A DNA stretch of 53,162 bases, taken from assembly GCA_018336195.1 (NCBI GenBank), contig JAGXQV010000055.1, positions 1 through 53,162 on the forward strand. The letters run 5' to 3'. Numbering within the stretch: position 1 is the first letter of the stretch; each line of letters starts with the position of its first letter. The position numbers were made by a program, and so were the translations under genes. This stretch comes from Sulfuricella sp. (lineage in GTDB: Bacteria; Pseudomonadota; Gammaproteobacteria; Burkholderiales; Sulfuricellaceae). Positions 10,695-19,509 of this stretch are shown in pieces. A model generated the notes under the pieces. The model was not told the origin of the DNA. It saw nothing but the letters and a program-made list of their open reading frames with translations, and made no database searches.

Positions 10695-11531
10695 TCAATT
10701 CACTGTGTTGTCGCGCTCGATAAGCGCGTAGGCCGAATGGTTGTGAATCGATTCGAAATTTTCAGCTTCCACGGTGTAGGCGTCGAAACGCGGGTCGCGG
10801 TTGAGCGCGGCAGCCACGTCGCGCACCATGTCCTCGACGAATTTGGGGTTGTCGTAGGCGCGTTCGGTGACAAACTTTTCATCAGGACGCTTCAACAGGC
10901 CGAACAGTTCACAGGAAGCCTGTTCCTCGACCATCCGCACGATGTCCTCGATCCATACCATGGTGTTGGTGCGTGCCGTGACGGTGACGTGGGAGCGCTG
11001 GTTGTGCGCGCCGTAATCGGAGATTTTCTTGGAACACGGGCACAGCGAGGTGACCGGGATTACCACTTTCATGGTGAAGCGGTATTCGCCCTTGGCGATT
11101 TCGCCGATGAAGGTGACGTCGTAGTCGAGCAGGCTCTTTACCCCGGAAACCGGGGCGGCTTTGTTAATGAAATAGGGGAAGTTCATTTCAACGTGGCCGG
11201 ATTCGGCCTCCAGGCGCACCACCATATCGCGCAGCATGGATTCGAAGGATTCCACCGAAATTTCGCGCTCGTAGCTGTTGAGAATCTCGACGAAGCGCGA
11301 CATGTGGGTGCCCTTGAAATTGTGGGGCAGATACACGTACATGTTGAACCAGGCGACGGTGTGCTGGATGCCCTGGTCCTTGTCGCCGACCTTGACCGGG
11401 TGGCGGATGGACTTGATGCCGACCTTGTCGATGGCGATCTGGCGGGTATCCGCGAAATTCTGCACGTCGGCGATCGCTTCCTGCTCACAGACAGGGGCGT
11501 TGAGGTCGCAAGGGGTGTCGCAGTTGCTCAT
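10695..11531 (-). CDS. folE2: GTP cyclohydrolase IB (FolE2)
   Basis: Converts GTP to 7,8-dihydroneopterin triphosphate, the first step of folate (and queuosine) synthesis, using the metal-dependent type IB enzyme. The 278-residue sequence shows the family hallmark [20 protein letters not shown] with C164 and C166. A remnant copy of its 3' end lies 124 bases downstream. It is encoded next to dxs, ispA and xseB in the same direction, separated from dxs (transcribed before it) by 64 bases. In some bacteria FolE2 replaces the zinc enzyme FolE under zinc limitation; no Zur site was recognised here. Confidence 0.95.
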   Translation of the reverse strand: MSNCDTPCDLNAPVCEQEAIADVQNFADTRQIAIDKVGIKSIRHPVKVGDKDQGIQHTVAWFNMYVYLPHNFKGTHMSRFVEILNSYEREISVESFESMLRDMVVRLEAESGHVEMNFPYFINKAAPVSGVKSLLDYDVTFIGEIAKGEYRFTMKVVIPVTSLCPCSKKISDYGAHNQRSHVTVTARTNTMVWIEDIVRMVEEQASCELFGLLKRPDEKFVTERAYDNPKFVEDMVRDVAAALNRDPRFDAYTVEAENFESIHNHSAYALIERDNTVN

Positions 11532-11595
11532 GAAAATTCCTTGGTGGTTCGGTCAAGTTTAGACCAAGTTTAACACAATTTAATTCTTGATTAAA

Positions 11596-13446
11596 TTACT
11601 CGGGTAGGCGGCGCCGCACCGATGCGGCAATCCCTTCCGCGTTCAGCCCACAATTGGCGAGCAACAGGGCCGGGTCGCCGTGTTCGACAAAGTGATCGGG
11701 CAGGCCGAGGTGCAGGATGGGCACGCTGATGCCGAGCTGTGCCAGCACTTCCGCGACGCCGCTGCCGGCACCGCCCATCACGGTATTTTCCTCGACCGTC
11801 ACCAGCAGGCCGTGGTCGTGCGCCAGTTGGACGATCAGGGCTTCGTCAAGCGGCTTGACGAAGCGCATGTCGGCGACCGTGGCATCGAGTTCATCCCCGG
11901 CTTTAAGGGCGGCGGCGAGCAGCGGGCCGAAAGCCAGCAGCGCGACCTTTTTCCCGTGGCGGCGGATTTCTCCCTTGCCCAGCGGCAGCGCCTGCATTTC
12001 CGCCTGCGGGGTAACCCCCGGCCCGGTGCCGCGCGGGTAGCGTACTGCGCTGGGGCCACTGTGCTGAAAAGCCGTGTAGAGCATCTGGCGGCACTGGTTC
12101 TCGTCGCTGGGCGCCATAATCAGCAGATTCGGCACGCAGCGCAGGAAGGAAATGTCGAAGCTGCCGGCGTGAGTGGGGCCGTCGGCGCCCACCAGTCCGG
12201 CGCGGTCGATGGCCAGGACGACCGGCAGGTTTTGCAGGGCGATGTCGTGGATCGCCTGGTCGTAAGCGCGTTGCAGGAACGTGGAGTAGATCGCCACCAC
12301 CGGCTTGAGGCCTTCGCAAGCCATGCCGGCGGCGAAAGTGAGCGCGTGTTGCTCGGCAATGCCCACGTCGTAATAGCGATCCGCATAATCCTGGGAAAAG
12401 CGCACCATCCCTGAGCCTTCGCACATCGCCGGGGTGACGGCGATGAGGCGCTCGTCCTGGGCGGCCATGTCGCATAGCCAGTCGCCGAAAATCTGGGTGT
12501 AGGTCAGTTTGCCGCTGGTATTTTCGTCGAGTCCGGCATCCGGGTCGAACTTGGCAACGCCGTGGTAACGGCACGGATCGTCCTCGGCAAGCTTGTAGCC
12601 CTTGCCCTTCTGGGTGACGATGTGCAGGAGTTGCGGGCCGTTGAGCTTGCGGATGTTGGACAGGGTGGCGATCAATACGTCGAGATCGTGGCCGTCGATG
12701 GGGCCGATGTAGTTGAAGCCGAATTCCTCGAACAGGGTGCCGGGGATTACCATGCCCTTCACGTGCTCCTCGGCGCGCTTGGCGAGTTCCCAGATCGGCG
12801 GCGCGACGCTGCCCAGCACCTTCTCGCTGGTGCGCCGCGCGGCAGCGTAAAAGCGTCCCGACATGAGCTTGGCCAGATAGTTGTTGAGCGCCCCGACGTT
12901 GGCGGAAATCGACATGTCGTTGTCGTTGAGAACCACTAGCAAGTTGGTGTCCATCGCCCCGGCGTTGTTGAGCGCTTCGAAAGCCATTCCGCCGGTCATT
13001 GCGCCGTCACCGATAATCGCCACGCAGCGCCGATCCTGGCCTTCGCGTTGGGCGGCCACGGCCATGCCCAGCGCGGCGCTGATCGAGGTGCTGGAATGGC
13101 CGGCACCGAAGGCGTCGTATTCACTCTCGGAGCGTTTGGGGAAGCCGGCAATGCCGCCGAACTGGCGCAGCCCTTCCATGGCTTCGCGGCGTCCGGTGAG
13201 GATCTTGTGAGGATAGGTCTGGTGGCCGACATCCCATACCAGCCGGTCGAACGGGGTGTTGAACACGTAATGCAGGGCGATGGTGAGTTCCACCGCGCCG
13301 AGATTGGAAGCCAGGTGCCCGCCGGTACGGCTGACGCTGTCGATCAGGTAAGTGCGAACTTCCTCGGCGAGCTGCGCCAACTGCTTGCGTTCCAATGCGC
13401 GCAACTGGGTCGGGTCGTCGATGGTATGGAGCAGGCCGGTAGTCAT
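11596..13446 (-). CDS. dxs: 1-deoxy-D-xylulose-5-phosphate synthase
   Basis: Thiamine-diphosphate enzyme (616 residues) that condenses pyruvate and glyceraldehyde 3-phosphate in the first step of the MEP isoprenoid pathway. The N-terminal half shows [16 protein letters not shown] and the thiamine-binding [15 protein letters not shown]. The C-terminal part has the transketolase-like segments DVGIAEQHA and [15 protein letters not shown]. The start at 13446 shares one base with the ispA stop (TGATG), indicating coupled translation. A longer in-frame reading to 13698 is only a shadow of ispA. E. coli Dxs is 620 residues, so length is normal. Confidence 0.96.
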   Translation of the reverse strand: MTTGLLHTIDDPTQLRALERKQLAQLAEEVRTYLIDSVSRTGGHLASNLGAVELTIALHYVFNTPFDRLVWDVGHQTYPHKILTGRREAMEGLRQFGGIAGFPKRSESEYDAFGAGHSSTSISAALGMAVAAQREGQDRRCVAIIGDGAMTGGMAFEALNNAGAMDTNLLVVLNDNDMSISANVGALNNYLAKLMSGRFYAAARRTSEKVLGSVAPPIWELAKRAEEHVKGMVIPGTLFEEFGFNYIGPIDGHDLDVLIATLSNIRKLNGPQLLHIVTQKGKGYKLAEDDPCRYHGVAKFDPDAGLDENTSGKLTYTQIFGDWLCDMAAQDERLIAVTPAMCEGSGMVRFSQDYADRYYDVGIAEQHALTFAAGMACEGLKPVVAIYSTFLQRAYDQAIHDIALQNLPVVLAIDRAGLVGADGPTHAGSFDISFLRCVPNLLIMAPSDENQCRQMLYTAFQHSGPSAVRYPRGTGPGVTPQAEMQALPLGKGEIRRHGKKVALLAFGPLLAAALKAGDELDATVADMRFVKPLDEALIVQLAHDHGLLVTVEENTVMGGAGSGVAEVLAQLGISVPILHLGLPDHFVEHGDPALLLANCGLNAEGIAASVRRRLPE

Positions 13447-14360
13447 CAATACTGCCGCTTGACCACGAAATCGGCGAGTTGGCGCAGGCGCAAGGCCCGC
13501 TCGCCGAAAATTTCCAGGGCGGCGAGGGCGTCGTGGTGGAGTTCGTCGGCAAAGTCGCGGGCGGTGGCGGCACCCAGCAGCGTCACGTAGGTCGGCTTGT
13601 TCTGTTCGGCATCCTTGCCGGCGGTCTTGCCCAGGGTGGCGGTCGGCGCTTCGGCGTCGAGGATGTCGTCGACCACCTGGAACGCCAGGCCGATGCATTT
13701 GGCGTAATGTTCCAGGGCGGCTTCGCCAGGCTTGTCCAGTTTTTCACCGCACAAGGTGCCGAGCTTGACGGCAGCGCGAATCAGCGCGCCGGTCTTGTGG
13801 ATGTGCATGAATTCGAGTTCCGGCACCGACAGGGACTTGCCGACGCTGTCCAGATCGATGGCCTGGCCGCCCGCCATGCCGCGCGAGCCGGCGGCGATCG
13901 CCAGGTGTTTGAGCATTTCCAGCTGGGTGGCCGGGGCGTCGCACAATTCCTGGTGCGCCAATAACTGGAAGGCCAGGGTTTGCAGGGCGTCGCCCACCAG
14001 CAGCGCGGTGGCTTCGTCGAACTCCACGTGGCAGGTAGGTTTGCCGCGCCGCAGGTCGTCGTCGTCCATGCACGGCAGGTCGTCGTGAACCAGTGAATAG
14101 GCGTGGATCAATTCGACTGCGGAGGCGGCGATTTCCACGCGCCGAGCCGGCGCGGAAGTCAATTCCGCCGCGGCGAAGGCGAGCAGCGGGCGCACCCGCT
14201 TGCCGCCGCCCAGGACGGCGTAGCGCATCGCCTTGTGGAGACGCTGTGGGGCGAGTTCCGGGGCCGGCAGCAGGCCCGCCAGGACGGATTCCATGCGGGT
14301 TTGCAGCGCGCCGGACCAAGAGGGGAAATCAGCGCAGGAGGAGAAATCAGTTGTTGTCAT
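13446..14360 (-). CDS. ispA: Farnesyl diphosphate synthase
   Basis: Short-chain trans-prenyltransferase (304 residues) that makes farnesyl diphosphate from isopentenyl and dimethylallyl diphosphate. The first Asp-rich motif is [12 protein letters not shown] (D93, D94, D99, the bacterial DDx4D form), and the second is FQVVDDILD (D231, D232, D235). GGGKRVRP near residue 51 binds the substrate diphosphate. The ATG at 14360 lies inside the last codons of xseB, a 14-base overlap; an upstream in-frame start at 14432 would run through xseB and is rejected. Operon order xseB-ispA-dxs is the common proteobacterial one. Confidence 0.95.
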   Translation of the reverse strand: MTTTDFSSCADFPSWSGALQTRMESVLAGLLPAPELAPQRLHKAMRYAVLGGGKRVRPLLAFAAAELTSAPARRVEIAASAVELIHAYSLVHDDLPCMDDDDLRRGKPTCHVEFDEATALLVGDALQTLAFQLLAHQELCDAPATQLEMLKHLAIAAGSRGMAGGQAIDLDSVGKSLSVPELEFMHIHKTGALIRAAVKLGTLCGEKLDKPGEAALEHYAKCIGLAFQVVDDILDAEAPTATLGKTAGKDAEQNKPTYVTLLGAATARDFADELHHDALAALEIFGERALRLRQLADFVVKRQY

Positions 14361-14580
14361 CTTCAGTGGGAAATGCGCGTAATGTACCGGCTTCGAGAAT
14401 TCGCACCTGCTGCTGGGCATCCTGCAAGGCACCCTGGCAGAATTGCAGAAGCTCGGCGCCGCGTTTGTAGGAGGTCAAAAGCTGTTCGAGAGGAAGCTGC
14501 CCGGCTTCCATGGTGGCGACAATTTGTTCCAACTCGCCGAGAGCGCTCTCGAAAGTCGGATTTTTGACTGCTTTGCTCAT
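14347..14580 (-). CDS. xseB: Exodeoxyribonuclease VII small subunit
   Basis: Small subunit (77 residues) of the ExoVII nuclease, which degrades single-stranded DNA in both directions together with XseA. The family core is evident: FESALGELEQIVATMEAGQ, PLEQLLTSYKRGAELL and a helical QDAQQQVRILE. Length is typical. The xseA gene is not in the window. It heads the xseB-ispA-dxs unit, divergent from the Rieske oxygenase gene; the 152 bases between the two starts must hold both promoters. Confidence 0.93.
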   Translation of the reverse strand: MSKAVKNPTFESALGELEQIVATMEAGQLPLEQLLTSYKRGAELLQFCQGALQDAQQQVRILEAGTLRAFPTEDDNN

Positions 14581-14732
14581 CTGCCGCTCGGGAAATAAAC
14601 CGATAAAATAACGTACTTACGCGCCTTCGGTCAATGTCCGCAAGGGCTTGCATGGATTGCGCGGGTAGGGGGATTAAGGGAAAATATCAATTTTTCCCTC
14701 AACTTACTCGTTTGGCGAAGGTGTCCGACATC

Positions 14733-15851
14733 ATGTCCTTGCTGGCAAATACTTCCGGTGTGCTGAAAACCCTGGATGGTGCGCCGCAGCTTCCGATCTC
14801 CTGGTATTTCGACCCTGCGGTTTACGAACTGGAAATGAAGCTCTTTTTCGAAAATGGCCCGTCCTACATCGGCCATGAGTTGCTGACCCCGGAGGTCGGC
14901 GATTATTTCGTGCCGGAATGGCTGGACAACGCCAAGGCGCTGGTGCGCGGCGAAAAAGGGGTGGAGCTGATTTCCAACGTGTGCCGCCACCGCCAGGCGA
15001 TCATGTTGAAAGGGCGGGGGAAAAACGCCAACATCGTGTGTCCGCTGCATCGCTGGACCTATGACCTGCAAGGCAAACTGCTCGGCGCGCCGCATTTTAA
15101 AAGCGACCCCTGCCTCAATCTCGGCAAGACCCCCTTGCAAAACTGGAACGGCCTGCTTTTCTCGGGGCGCCGCGACGTGGCCAAGGACCTGGCTGCGCTG
15201 GGCGTCACGGACGACCTGGATTTTTCCAACTACAAGCTCGATAGCGTCAAGGTCGACGAATACAACATCAACTGGAAGTGCTTCATCGAGGTCTACCTGG
15301 AGGACTACCACGTGGTGCCGTTCCATCCGGGGCTGGGCAACTGCGTGGATTGCGATCAGTTGAAATGGGAATTCGGCAACTGGTACAGCGTCCAGACGGT
15401 GGGGGTGAACAGCGAACTGAAAAAGGTCGGCTCGCCCGCGTACGGCAAGTGGCAGGAGCAAATCCTGCGCTACAACCATGGCAAGCTGCCGAAATTCGGC
15501 GCAGTGTGGCTTACTTATTTCCCCAACGTGATGGTCGAGTGGTATCCCAACACGCTGGTGGTCAGCACCATCATCCCGCGTGGCATCGACCGTTGCACCA
15601 ACGTAATGGAGTTTTATTATCCCGAGGATATCGTCCTCTTCGAACGCGACTATATCGAAGCCGAACAGGCCGCCTACCGGGAAACCGCCATCGAGGACGA
15701 GGATATCTGCCAGCGTATGCAGGACGGGCGGGCCGCTCTGTGGGCACAGGGAATCAACGAAGTGGGCCCTTACCAGGAACCCACCGAGATTGGCATGGCG
15801 CATTTCCATCGCTTCCTGCGTAGCGAAATGGAACCTTTCCTCAACAAGTAA
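14733..15851 (+). CDS. Rieske non-haem iron oxygenase, alpha-subunit family
   Basis: A 372-residue ring-hydroxylating-type oxygenase. The Rieske [2Fe-2S] ligands are C84 and H86 (NVCRHR) and C103 and H106 (CPLHRW). The mononuclear iron histidines are H193 and H198 in VYLEDYHVVPFHPGLG. No reductase, ferredoxin or beta subunit is encoded nearby, so electrons must come from elsewhere. The substrate is unknown. It is divergently placed next to xseB-ispA-dxs, an arrangement I recall from other betaproteobacteria, which hints at a housekeeping rather than catabolic role (inference). Start: ATG at 14733; GTG at 14721 is an alternative. Confidence 0.88.
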   Translation: MSLLANTSGVLKTLDGAPQLPISWYFDPAVYELEMKLFFENGPSYIGHELLTPEVGDYFVPEWLDNAKALVRGEKGVELISNVCRHRQAIMLKGRGKNANIVCPLHRWTYDLQGKLLGAPHFKSDPCLNLGKTPLQNWNGLLFSGRRDVAKDLAALGVTDDLDFSNYKLDSVKVDEYNINWKCFIEVYLEDYHVVPFHPGLGNCVDCDQLKWEFGNWYSVQTVGVNSELKKVGSPAYGKWQEQILRYNHGKLPKFGAVWLTYFPNVMVEWYPNTLVVSTIIPRGIDRCTNVMEFYYPEDIVLFERDYIEAEQAAYRETAIEDEDICQRMQDGRAALWAQGINEVGPYQEPTEIGMAHFHRFLRSEMEPFLNK

Positions 15852-15860
15852 CCCGCAAAT

Positions 15861-16715
15861 ATGAAATCCGGCTGGATGGTGGTTGCCGGATTTCTGTTCG
15901 GCTGCATGGGCGTATTCGTCAAGCTCGGCGCGGAATTCTTTTCCAGCGCCGAGTTGGTGTTTTACCGTTCCCTGTTCGGCCTGATCTTCCTGATGGTCAT
16001 CGTGTGGACGCGCCGCCTCCCCCTCGCCACGCCGGTATGGCGGATGCACCTGTGGCGCGGCTTGTCCGGTTTCGTCGCGCTGATGCTGTTTTTTTACGCA
16101 ATCGGCGCGTTGCCCCTGGCGACGGCGGTTACGCTCAACTATACCTCCCCGTTGTTCCTGGCGTTCCTGTCGGTGCTGGTGTTGCGCGAGCGCTTTCATG
16201 TGCCGCTGGGCCTGGCCACCTTGCTGGGGTTTCTGGGCGTGGTTCTGCTGCTACAGCCGACTTTCCACGACAATCAATGGTTCGCCGGGCTGATGGGATT
16301 GACCTCGGGATTCTTTGCCGGCATCGCCTACCTCAACGTCAAGCAACTGGGGAAAATCGGCGAGCCGTCCTACCGCGTGGTGTTTTATTTTACCCTGCTC
16401 TCCACGGTGGGCGGCGGGCTGTGGATGGCGCTCCATACCTTTCACCCGATCACATCGCACAATATCTGGTTGCTGCTGGGGATGGGGACTACCGCCACGC
16501 TGGCGCAACTCGCCATGACCCAGGCCTATCAGGTGGGAAAAACCCTGGTGGTCGGCAGCTTGGCGTATAGCGCGGTGGTCTTCGCCAGCCTGTGGGGCAT
16601 CCTGCTGTGGGGCGAAGTGCTGTCGGAGACCAGTTGGCTGGGCGTCGCGCTGATCATTTTTTCCGGTATCATCGCTTCCCATGCGGGCGCGCGGGTTGCC
16701 GCAAGCCCTGAATAA
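15861..16715 (+). CDS. EamA/DMT-family permease
   Basis: Inner-membrane protein (284 residues) with ten predicted helices arranged as two EamA repeats, the drug/metabolite transporter fold. The first repeat starts at residue 3 (WMVVAGFLFGCMGVFVKLG) and the second near 146 (FAGLMGLTSGFFAGIAYLNV). It starts ten bases after the stop of the Rieske gene, so the two are probably cotranscribed. The substrate cannot be deduced. Export of a metabolite related to the Rieske product is possible but unsupported. Confidence 0.88.
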   Translation: MKSGWMVVAGFLFGCMGVFVKLGAEFFSSAELVFYRSLFGLIFLMVIVWTRRLPLATPVWRMHLWRGLSGFVALMLFFYAIGALPLATAVTLNYTSPLFLAFLSVLVLRERFHVPLGLATLLGFLGVVLLLQPTFHDNQWFAGLMGLTSGFFAGIAYLNVKQLGKIGEPSYRVVFYFTLLSTVGGGLWMALHTFHPITSHNIWLLLGMGTTATLAQLAMTQAYQVGKTLVVGSLAYSAVVFASLWGILLWGEVLSETSWLGVALIIFSGIIASHAGARVAASPE

Positions 16716-16722
16716 GGGAAGG

Positions 16723-16844
16723 GCAGTGTTTAGTTTTGAGTGTTTAGTGTTGAGTTGTCGAATGCGCTTTGCGCATATCTATTTCCAACACGCTGCGCCG
16801 CAGCGACCTCAACTAAACACTAAACACTCAACATTAAACACTGC
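16723..16844. repeat. Intercistronic inverted repeat, TTTAGTGTT family, copy 3
   Basis: The best-preserved copy. The left arm GCAGTGTTTAGTTTTGAGTG and the complement of the right arm, GCAGTGTTTAATGTTGAGTG, differ at two positions. The centre contains smaller hairpins (ATGCGCTTTGCGCAT; CGCTGCGCCGCAGCG). It begins eight bases after the permease stop and precedes the SpoIIAA-like gene by 15 bases. Confidence 0.8.
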
Positions 16845-16859
16845 TTTTTAGGAGTCGCC

Positions 16860-17207
16860 ATGATTACCATTGAAAACCGGGAACATCTCGTCAACGCCGC
16901 CGTTTTCGGCGAATTTACCCTTGCCGACGTACATGATTTCGAAATGGCGGTGAATCATCACATCCGCTTCGAAGGACGGGTAAACATCCTCCTCGACCTG
17001 CGCGACATGGCCGATTTTTCGGTCGATGTGGCGTGGGAAGACTTCAAGTTCGCCCATCACCACCAGTATGATTTCTGGAAAATCGCGGTGGTCACCGATA
17101 ATCGCTGGGTTGCCTGGACGGCTTGGCTGTCGAGCGCCTTCGTCGATGCCGGGATCCAGGTTTTCGAGGGTTACGAGCAGGCGGAAGCGTGGGTAATTGC
17201 CGCTTAG
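16860..17207 (+). CDS. SpoIIAA-like (STAS-related) protein
   Basis: A 115-residue cytoplasmic protein with the alternating strand/helix pattern of the SpoIIAA-like family (PF11964 type): ITIENREHLVNAAVFGEFTL, NILLDLRDMADFS and KIAVVTDNRWVAWTAWLSS. Family members are small stand-alone domains, some of which bind lipids or membranes; no specific role is known. It is preceded by a TTTAGTGTT-family repeat and followed by a strong bidirectional terminator. AGGAG lies eight bases upstream of the ATG. Confidence 0.8.
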   Translation: MITIENREHLVNAAVFGEFTLADVHDFEMAVNHHIRFEGRVNILLDLRDMADFSVDVAWEDFKFAHHHQYDFWKIAVVTDNRWVAWTAWLSSAFVDAGIQVFEGYEQAEAWVIAA

Positions 17208-17226
17208 ATTGAAAATGTCGCCCCCC

Positions 17227-17266
17227 CAAAAAAAAAGAGCCGGCAAAGTTGCCGGCTCTTTTTTTA
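17227..17266. terminator. Bidirectional intrinsic terminator
   Basis: The stem AAGAGCCGGCAA-AG-TTGCCGGCTCTT is flanked by an A-run on the left and a T-run on the right, so it works in both directions. It lies between the converging SpoIIAA-like gene and ccmI. A run of seven C precedes it. Confidence 0.93.
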
Positions 17267-17282
17267 ACAGATGGAACAGCGC

Positions 17283-18524
17283 TTAGGGCAAAACGCTGTC
17301 GATCACTACATTGGCGCCCTGTTGGCCGACCTTTACCGCAGCGGATTTTCCTTGCAGGTCGCCGCTTTGCGCGGTGGCCTGGCCGGACTTGGAAATTCGC
17401 GCGGTGACGACGACTTCGCTCTGGGTCGACAGCTTGTCGCCGGAGGACATGGCCGAGGTGTCGTCGAGGGTGTAGTGGTACGGTAGCTTGGCGGCCTCGG
17501 TCTTGTCGATGGCGAGCGGCATTTTCGAGCCGGGCTTCTGGGCGAAAATAAACACGACGTCGTTCGGCTGGAACTGGCCGGCCAACTTTTTCCCGACCGT
17601 TACCGTGCCGCTGATCGCCGCGGAGCCGCCGCCGGCGGCAGGCTGCTTGCCTTTATCCGCGCTAGGCGCTTTGCCGAGCGCCGCTTTCTCGACATCCAGC
17701 AATGCGGCCTTGATGTCCCTGGCGTAGTCGCTGTCGGCGGGGATCAGCTTGAGCAGGCTCTTCCAGTATTCCGCGGCCTTGGCGTAATCCTCTTTCTGGA
17801 AGGCGGCGATCCCCGCCAGTTCCAGGGCTTTTTCGTCCTTGGGGTTGATTTTCAGGGCGGCTTCGATGAGCTCCCAGGGTTTGCCTTCGAAGGCCCGGCC
17901 CTGAGCCAGCGCCAGCACCTCGGCATAATCCGCCAGGATTCGCGCGTCGCCGGGCAACAGCGTGGCGGCCTTGGCATAGGCTTGGGAGGATTCGCGCCAG
18001 CGTCCCAGCGCGCCGTAGGAACGGCCCAGCATGGTCCAGCCGGTGGCATCGTCGGGTTTGCTCTTGAGCTTGGCTTCCAGCGTGGCGAGCATTGCCGTGG
18101 CGTCATGCTCGGCTTGCGTCGCTTCGGATGCGACGGACGAAGGATTCAGGGCGGCGGGGTTGCCGAGTGCCAGGTAAAATCCACCCGCCGCCGCGGGGAA
18201 GGCGAGCGCCACCAGCAGGCCCACCCACTTGCCGCCTAGCACGGCTTGGCTCTGGCTTTCGGCGACCGGCACGTCCTCGCTGAAGTTTTTCTCGATTTCC
18301 AGTTTGGCGCCCTGGTACTGTTCCTGATTCAATTCGCTGTTTTTCAGGTCGTTTTCCAGATCCTGCAACTGGTCGCGGTAAATGGCGATGTTCACCGCCA
18401 TGCGATCGACGTCGCCGGAGTTCGGGCTGCGCCGCAACAGCGGCGGCAAGACGAAAGCCAGGGCCACCCCGCAGGCCAGGAAAGCCAGCAGGCCGAACAG
18501 CGCAACATTTCCCATTCCACTCAT
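17283..18524 (-). CDS. ccmI: Cytochrome c biogenesis protein CcmI
   Basis: Apocytochrome c chaperone (413 residues) of system I maturation. An N-terminal pair of membrane helices (about 5-25 and 96-115) flanks a cytoplasmic coiled region (AVNIAIYRDQLQDLENDLKN). A periplasmic TPR domain (about 140-275) follows, then a C-terminal beta-rich region that binds apocytochrome. It is the last gene of the ccm cluster and overlaps ccmH by four bases. CcmI presents unfolded apocytochromes such as MtoA to the CcmFH ligase; the decahaem cytochrome encoded upstream would be a demanding client. Confidence 0.93.
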   Translation of the reverse strand: MSGMGNVALFGLLAFLACGVALAFVLPPLLRRSPNSGDVDRMAVNIAIYRDQLQDLENDLKNSELNQEQYQGAKLEIEKNFSEDVPVAESQSQAVLGGKWVGLLVALAFPAAAGGFYLALGNPAALNPSSVASEATQAEHDATAMLATLEAKLKSKPDDATGWTMLGRSYGALGRWRESSQAYAKAATLLPGDARILADYAEVLALAQGRAFEGKPWELIEAALKINPKDEKALELAGIAAFQKEDYAKAAEYWKSLLKLIPADSDYARDIKAALLDVEKAALGKAPSADKGKQPAAGGGSAAISGTVTVGKKLAGQFQPNDVVFIFAQKPGSKMPLAIDKTEAAKLPYHYTLDDTSAMSSGDKLSTQSEVVVTARISKSGQATAQSGDLQGKSAAVKVGQQGANVVIDSVLP

Positions 18525-18991
18525 GATTTTTCCCCGTCCTTAGCAATGCCGAGCAGCCCTTCGACGCGCTTGCGCTCTGCCTCGGAGAGGTTTTGCTCCG
18601 CGACTTTGTCGCCGCGCCGCTTGAGATGGCGATAAAAGCCCCATACCGCACCGAACAGCAGGACGAAGGGGCCGAACCACAACAGCCAGGTTACCGGCTT
18701 GACCGGCGGCTTGTAGAGTACGAAATCGCCGTAGCGCTGGGTCAGATAGTCGATCACCTGGGCGTCGCTTTTGCCGCTACGCATCAACTCGCGAATCTCG
18801 CGGCGCAGGTCTTGCGCTAGGTCGGCGCGCGAGCCGGCCAGCGATTCGTTCTGGCACACCAGGCAGCGTAAATCCTCGGAAAGCTTGATCATGCGTTGCT
18901 CCAGCACCGGGTCTTCGGCCAGCGGCTTGGCTTCTTCGGCCCAGGCGGCGGCGGAAAAACACAGCAGAATGGCAACCAGCAGCGTCCTCAT
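18521..18991 (-). CDS. ccmH: Cytochrome c biogenesis protein CcmH
   Basis: Periplasmic, membrane-anchored thiol oxidoreductase (156 residues, CcmL/CcmH type) of system I. A signal peptide (1-18) precedes the active-site motif LRCLVCQ with C43 and C46, which reduces apocytochrome haem-binding cysteines. A membrane helix follows at 102-118 (WLLWFGPFVLLFGAVWG). The ATG at 18991 overlaps the ccmG stop by four bases. The longer in-frame reading upstream is a shadow of ccmG and is not used. Confidence 0.95.
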   Translation of the reverse strand: MRTLLVAILLCFSAAAWAEEAKPLAEDPVLEQRMIKLSEDLRCLVCQNESLAGSRADLAQDLRREIRELMRSGKSDAQVIDYLTQRYGDFVLYKPPVKPVTWLLWFGPFVLLFGAVWGFYRHLKRRGDKVAEQNLSEAERKRVEGLLGIAKDGEKS

Positions 18992-19509
18992 TTTTGCAAC
19001 TCCTTGATCATCGGCAGCAGGGTTGTTTCCAGCGTTTCCTCGGTTACCGGGCCGGTGTGCTTGTGGCGTATCACGCCGCCCTTGTCGATCAGATAGGTTT
19101 CCGGCACGCCGTACACACCGTAGTCGATGCCGGTTCGTCCGTCCGGGTCGACCATTACCGCGGCATAGGGATTGCCCAGCCGTTGCAGCCAAGTCAGAGC
19201 CGGTGCGTCCTGGTCCTTGTAGTCCATGCCGTAGACCGGAACGATGTTGCGCTTGGCCAAGTCCAGCAGCACTTCGTGTTCCTGACGGCAGGAGGCGCAC
19301 CATGACGCCCATACGTTGAGTAGCCATACCTTGCCGCGCAGGTCGGCGGGACCGATTTGCTGGGTCGGTTTCTGGAGTAGCGCCAAGTGGAAATCGGGGG
19401 CGGGCTTGCCGATCAGCGGCGAGGGCACCTCGCGCGGATTGAGCTTGAGGCCGATGGCGAAGAAGATCACCAGGACGATGAATATTCCAAAGGGAATCAG
19501 GCGCTTCAT
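18988..19509 (-). CDS. ccmG: Thiol:disulfide interchange protein CcmG (DsbE)
   Basis: Membrane-tethered thioredoxin-like protein (173 residues) that keeps apocytochrome cysteines reduced for haem attachment. The N-terminal anchor is residues 5-20 and the active site is WASWCASC with C71 and C74. The family segment GVYGVPETYLIDKGG supplies the cis-proline. The start at 19509 overlaps the ccmF stop by four bases and follows AGGAGAG. Confidence 0.95.
   Translation of the reverse strand: MKRLIPFGIFIVLVIFFAIGLKLNPREVPSPLIGKPAPDFHLALLQKPTQQIGPADLRGKVWLLNVWASWCASCRQEHEVLLDLAKRNIVPVYGMDYKDQDAPALTWLQRLGNPYAAVMVDPDGRTGIDYGVYGVPETYLIDKGGVIRHKHTGPVTEETLETTLLPMIKELQK

Noticed and set aside
13446..13698. 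Upstream extension of dxs by 84 codons
   Set aside because: The extension is an out-of-frame reading of ispA; the TGATG junction gives the conserved Dxs start.
14631..16199. 522-codon minus-strand frame opposite the Rieske and permease genes
   Set aside because: Antisense shadow; both plus-strand genes have clear motifs and start signals.
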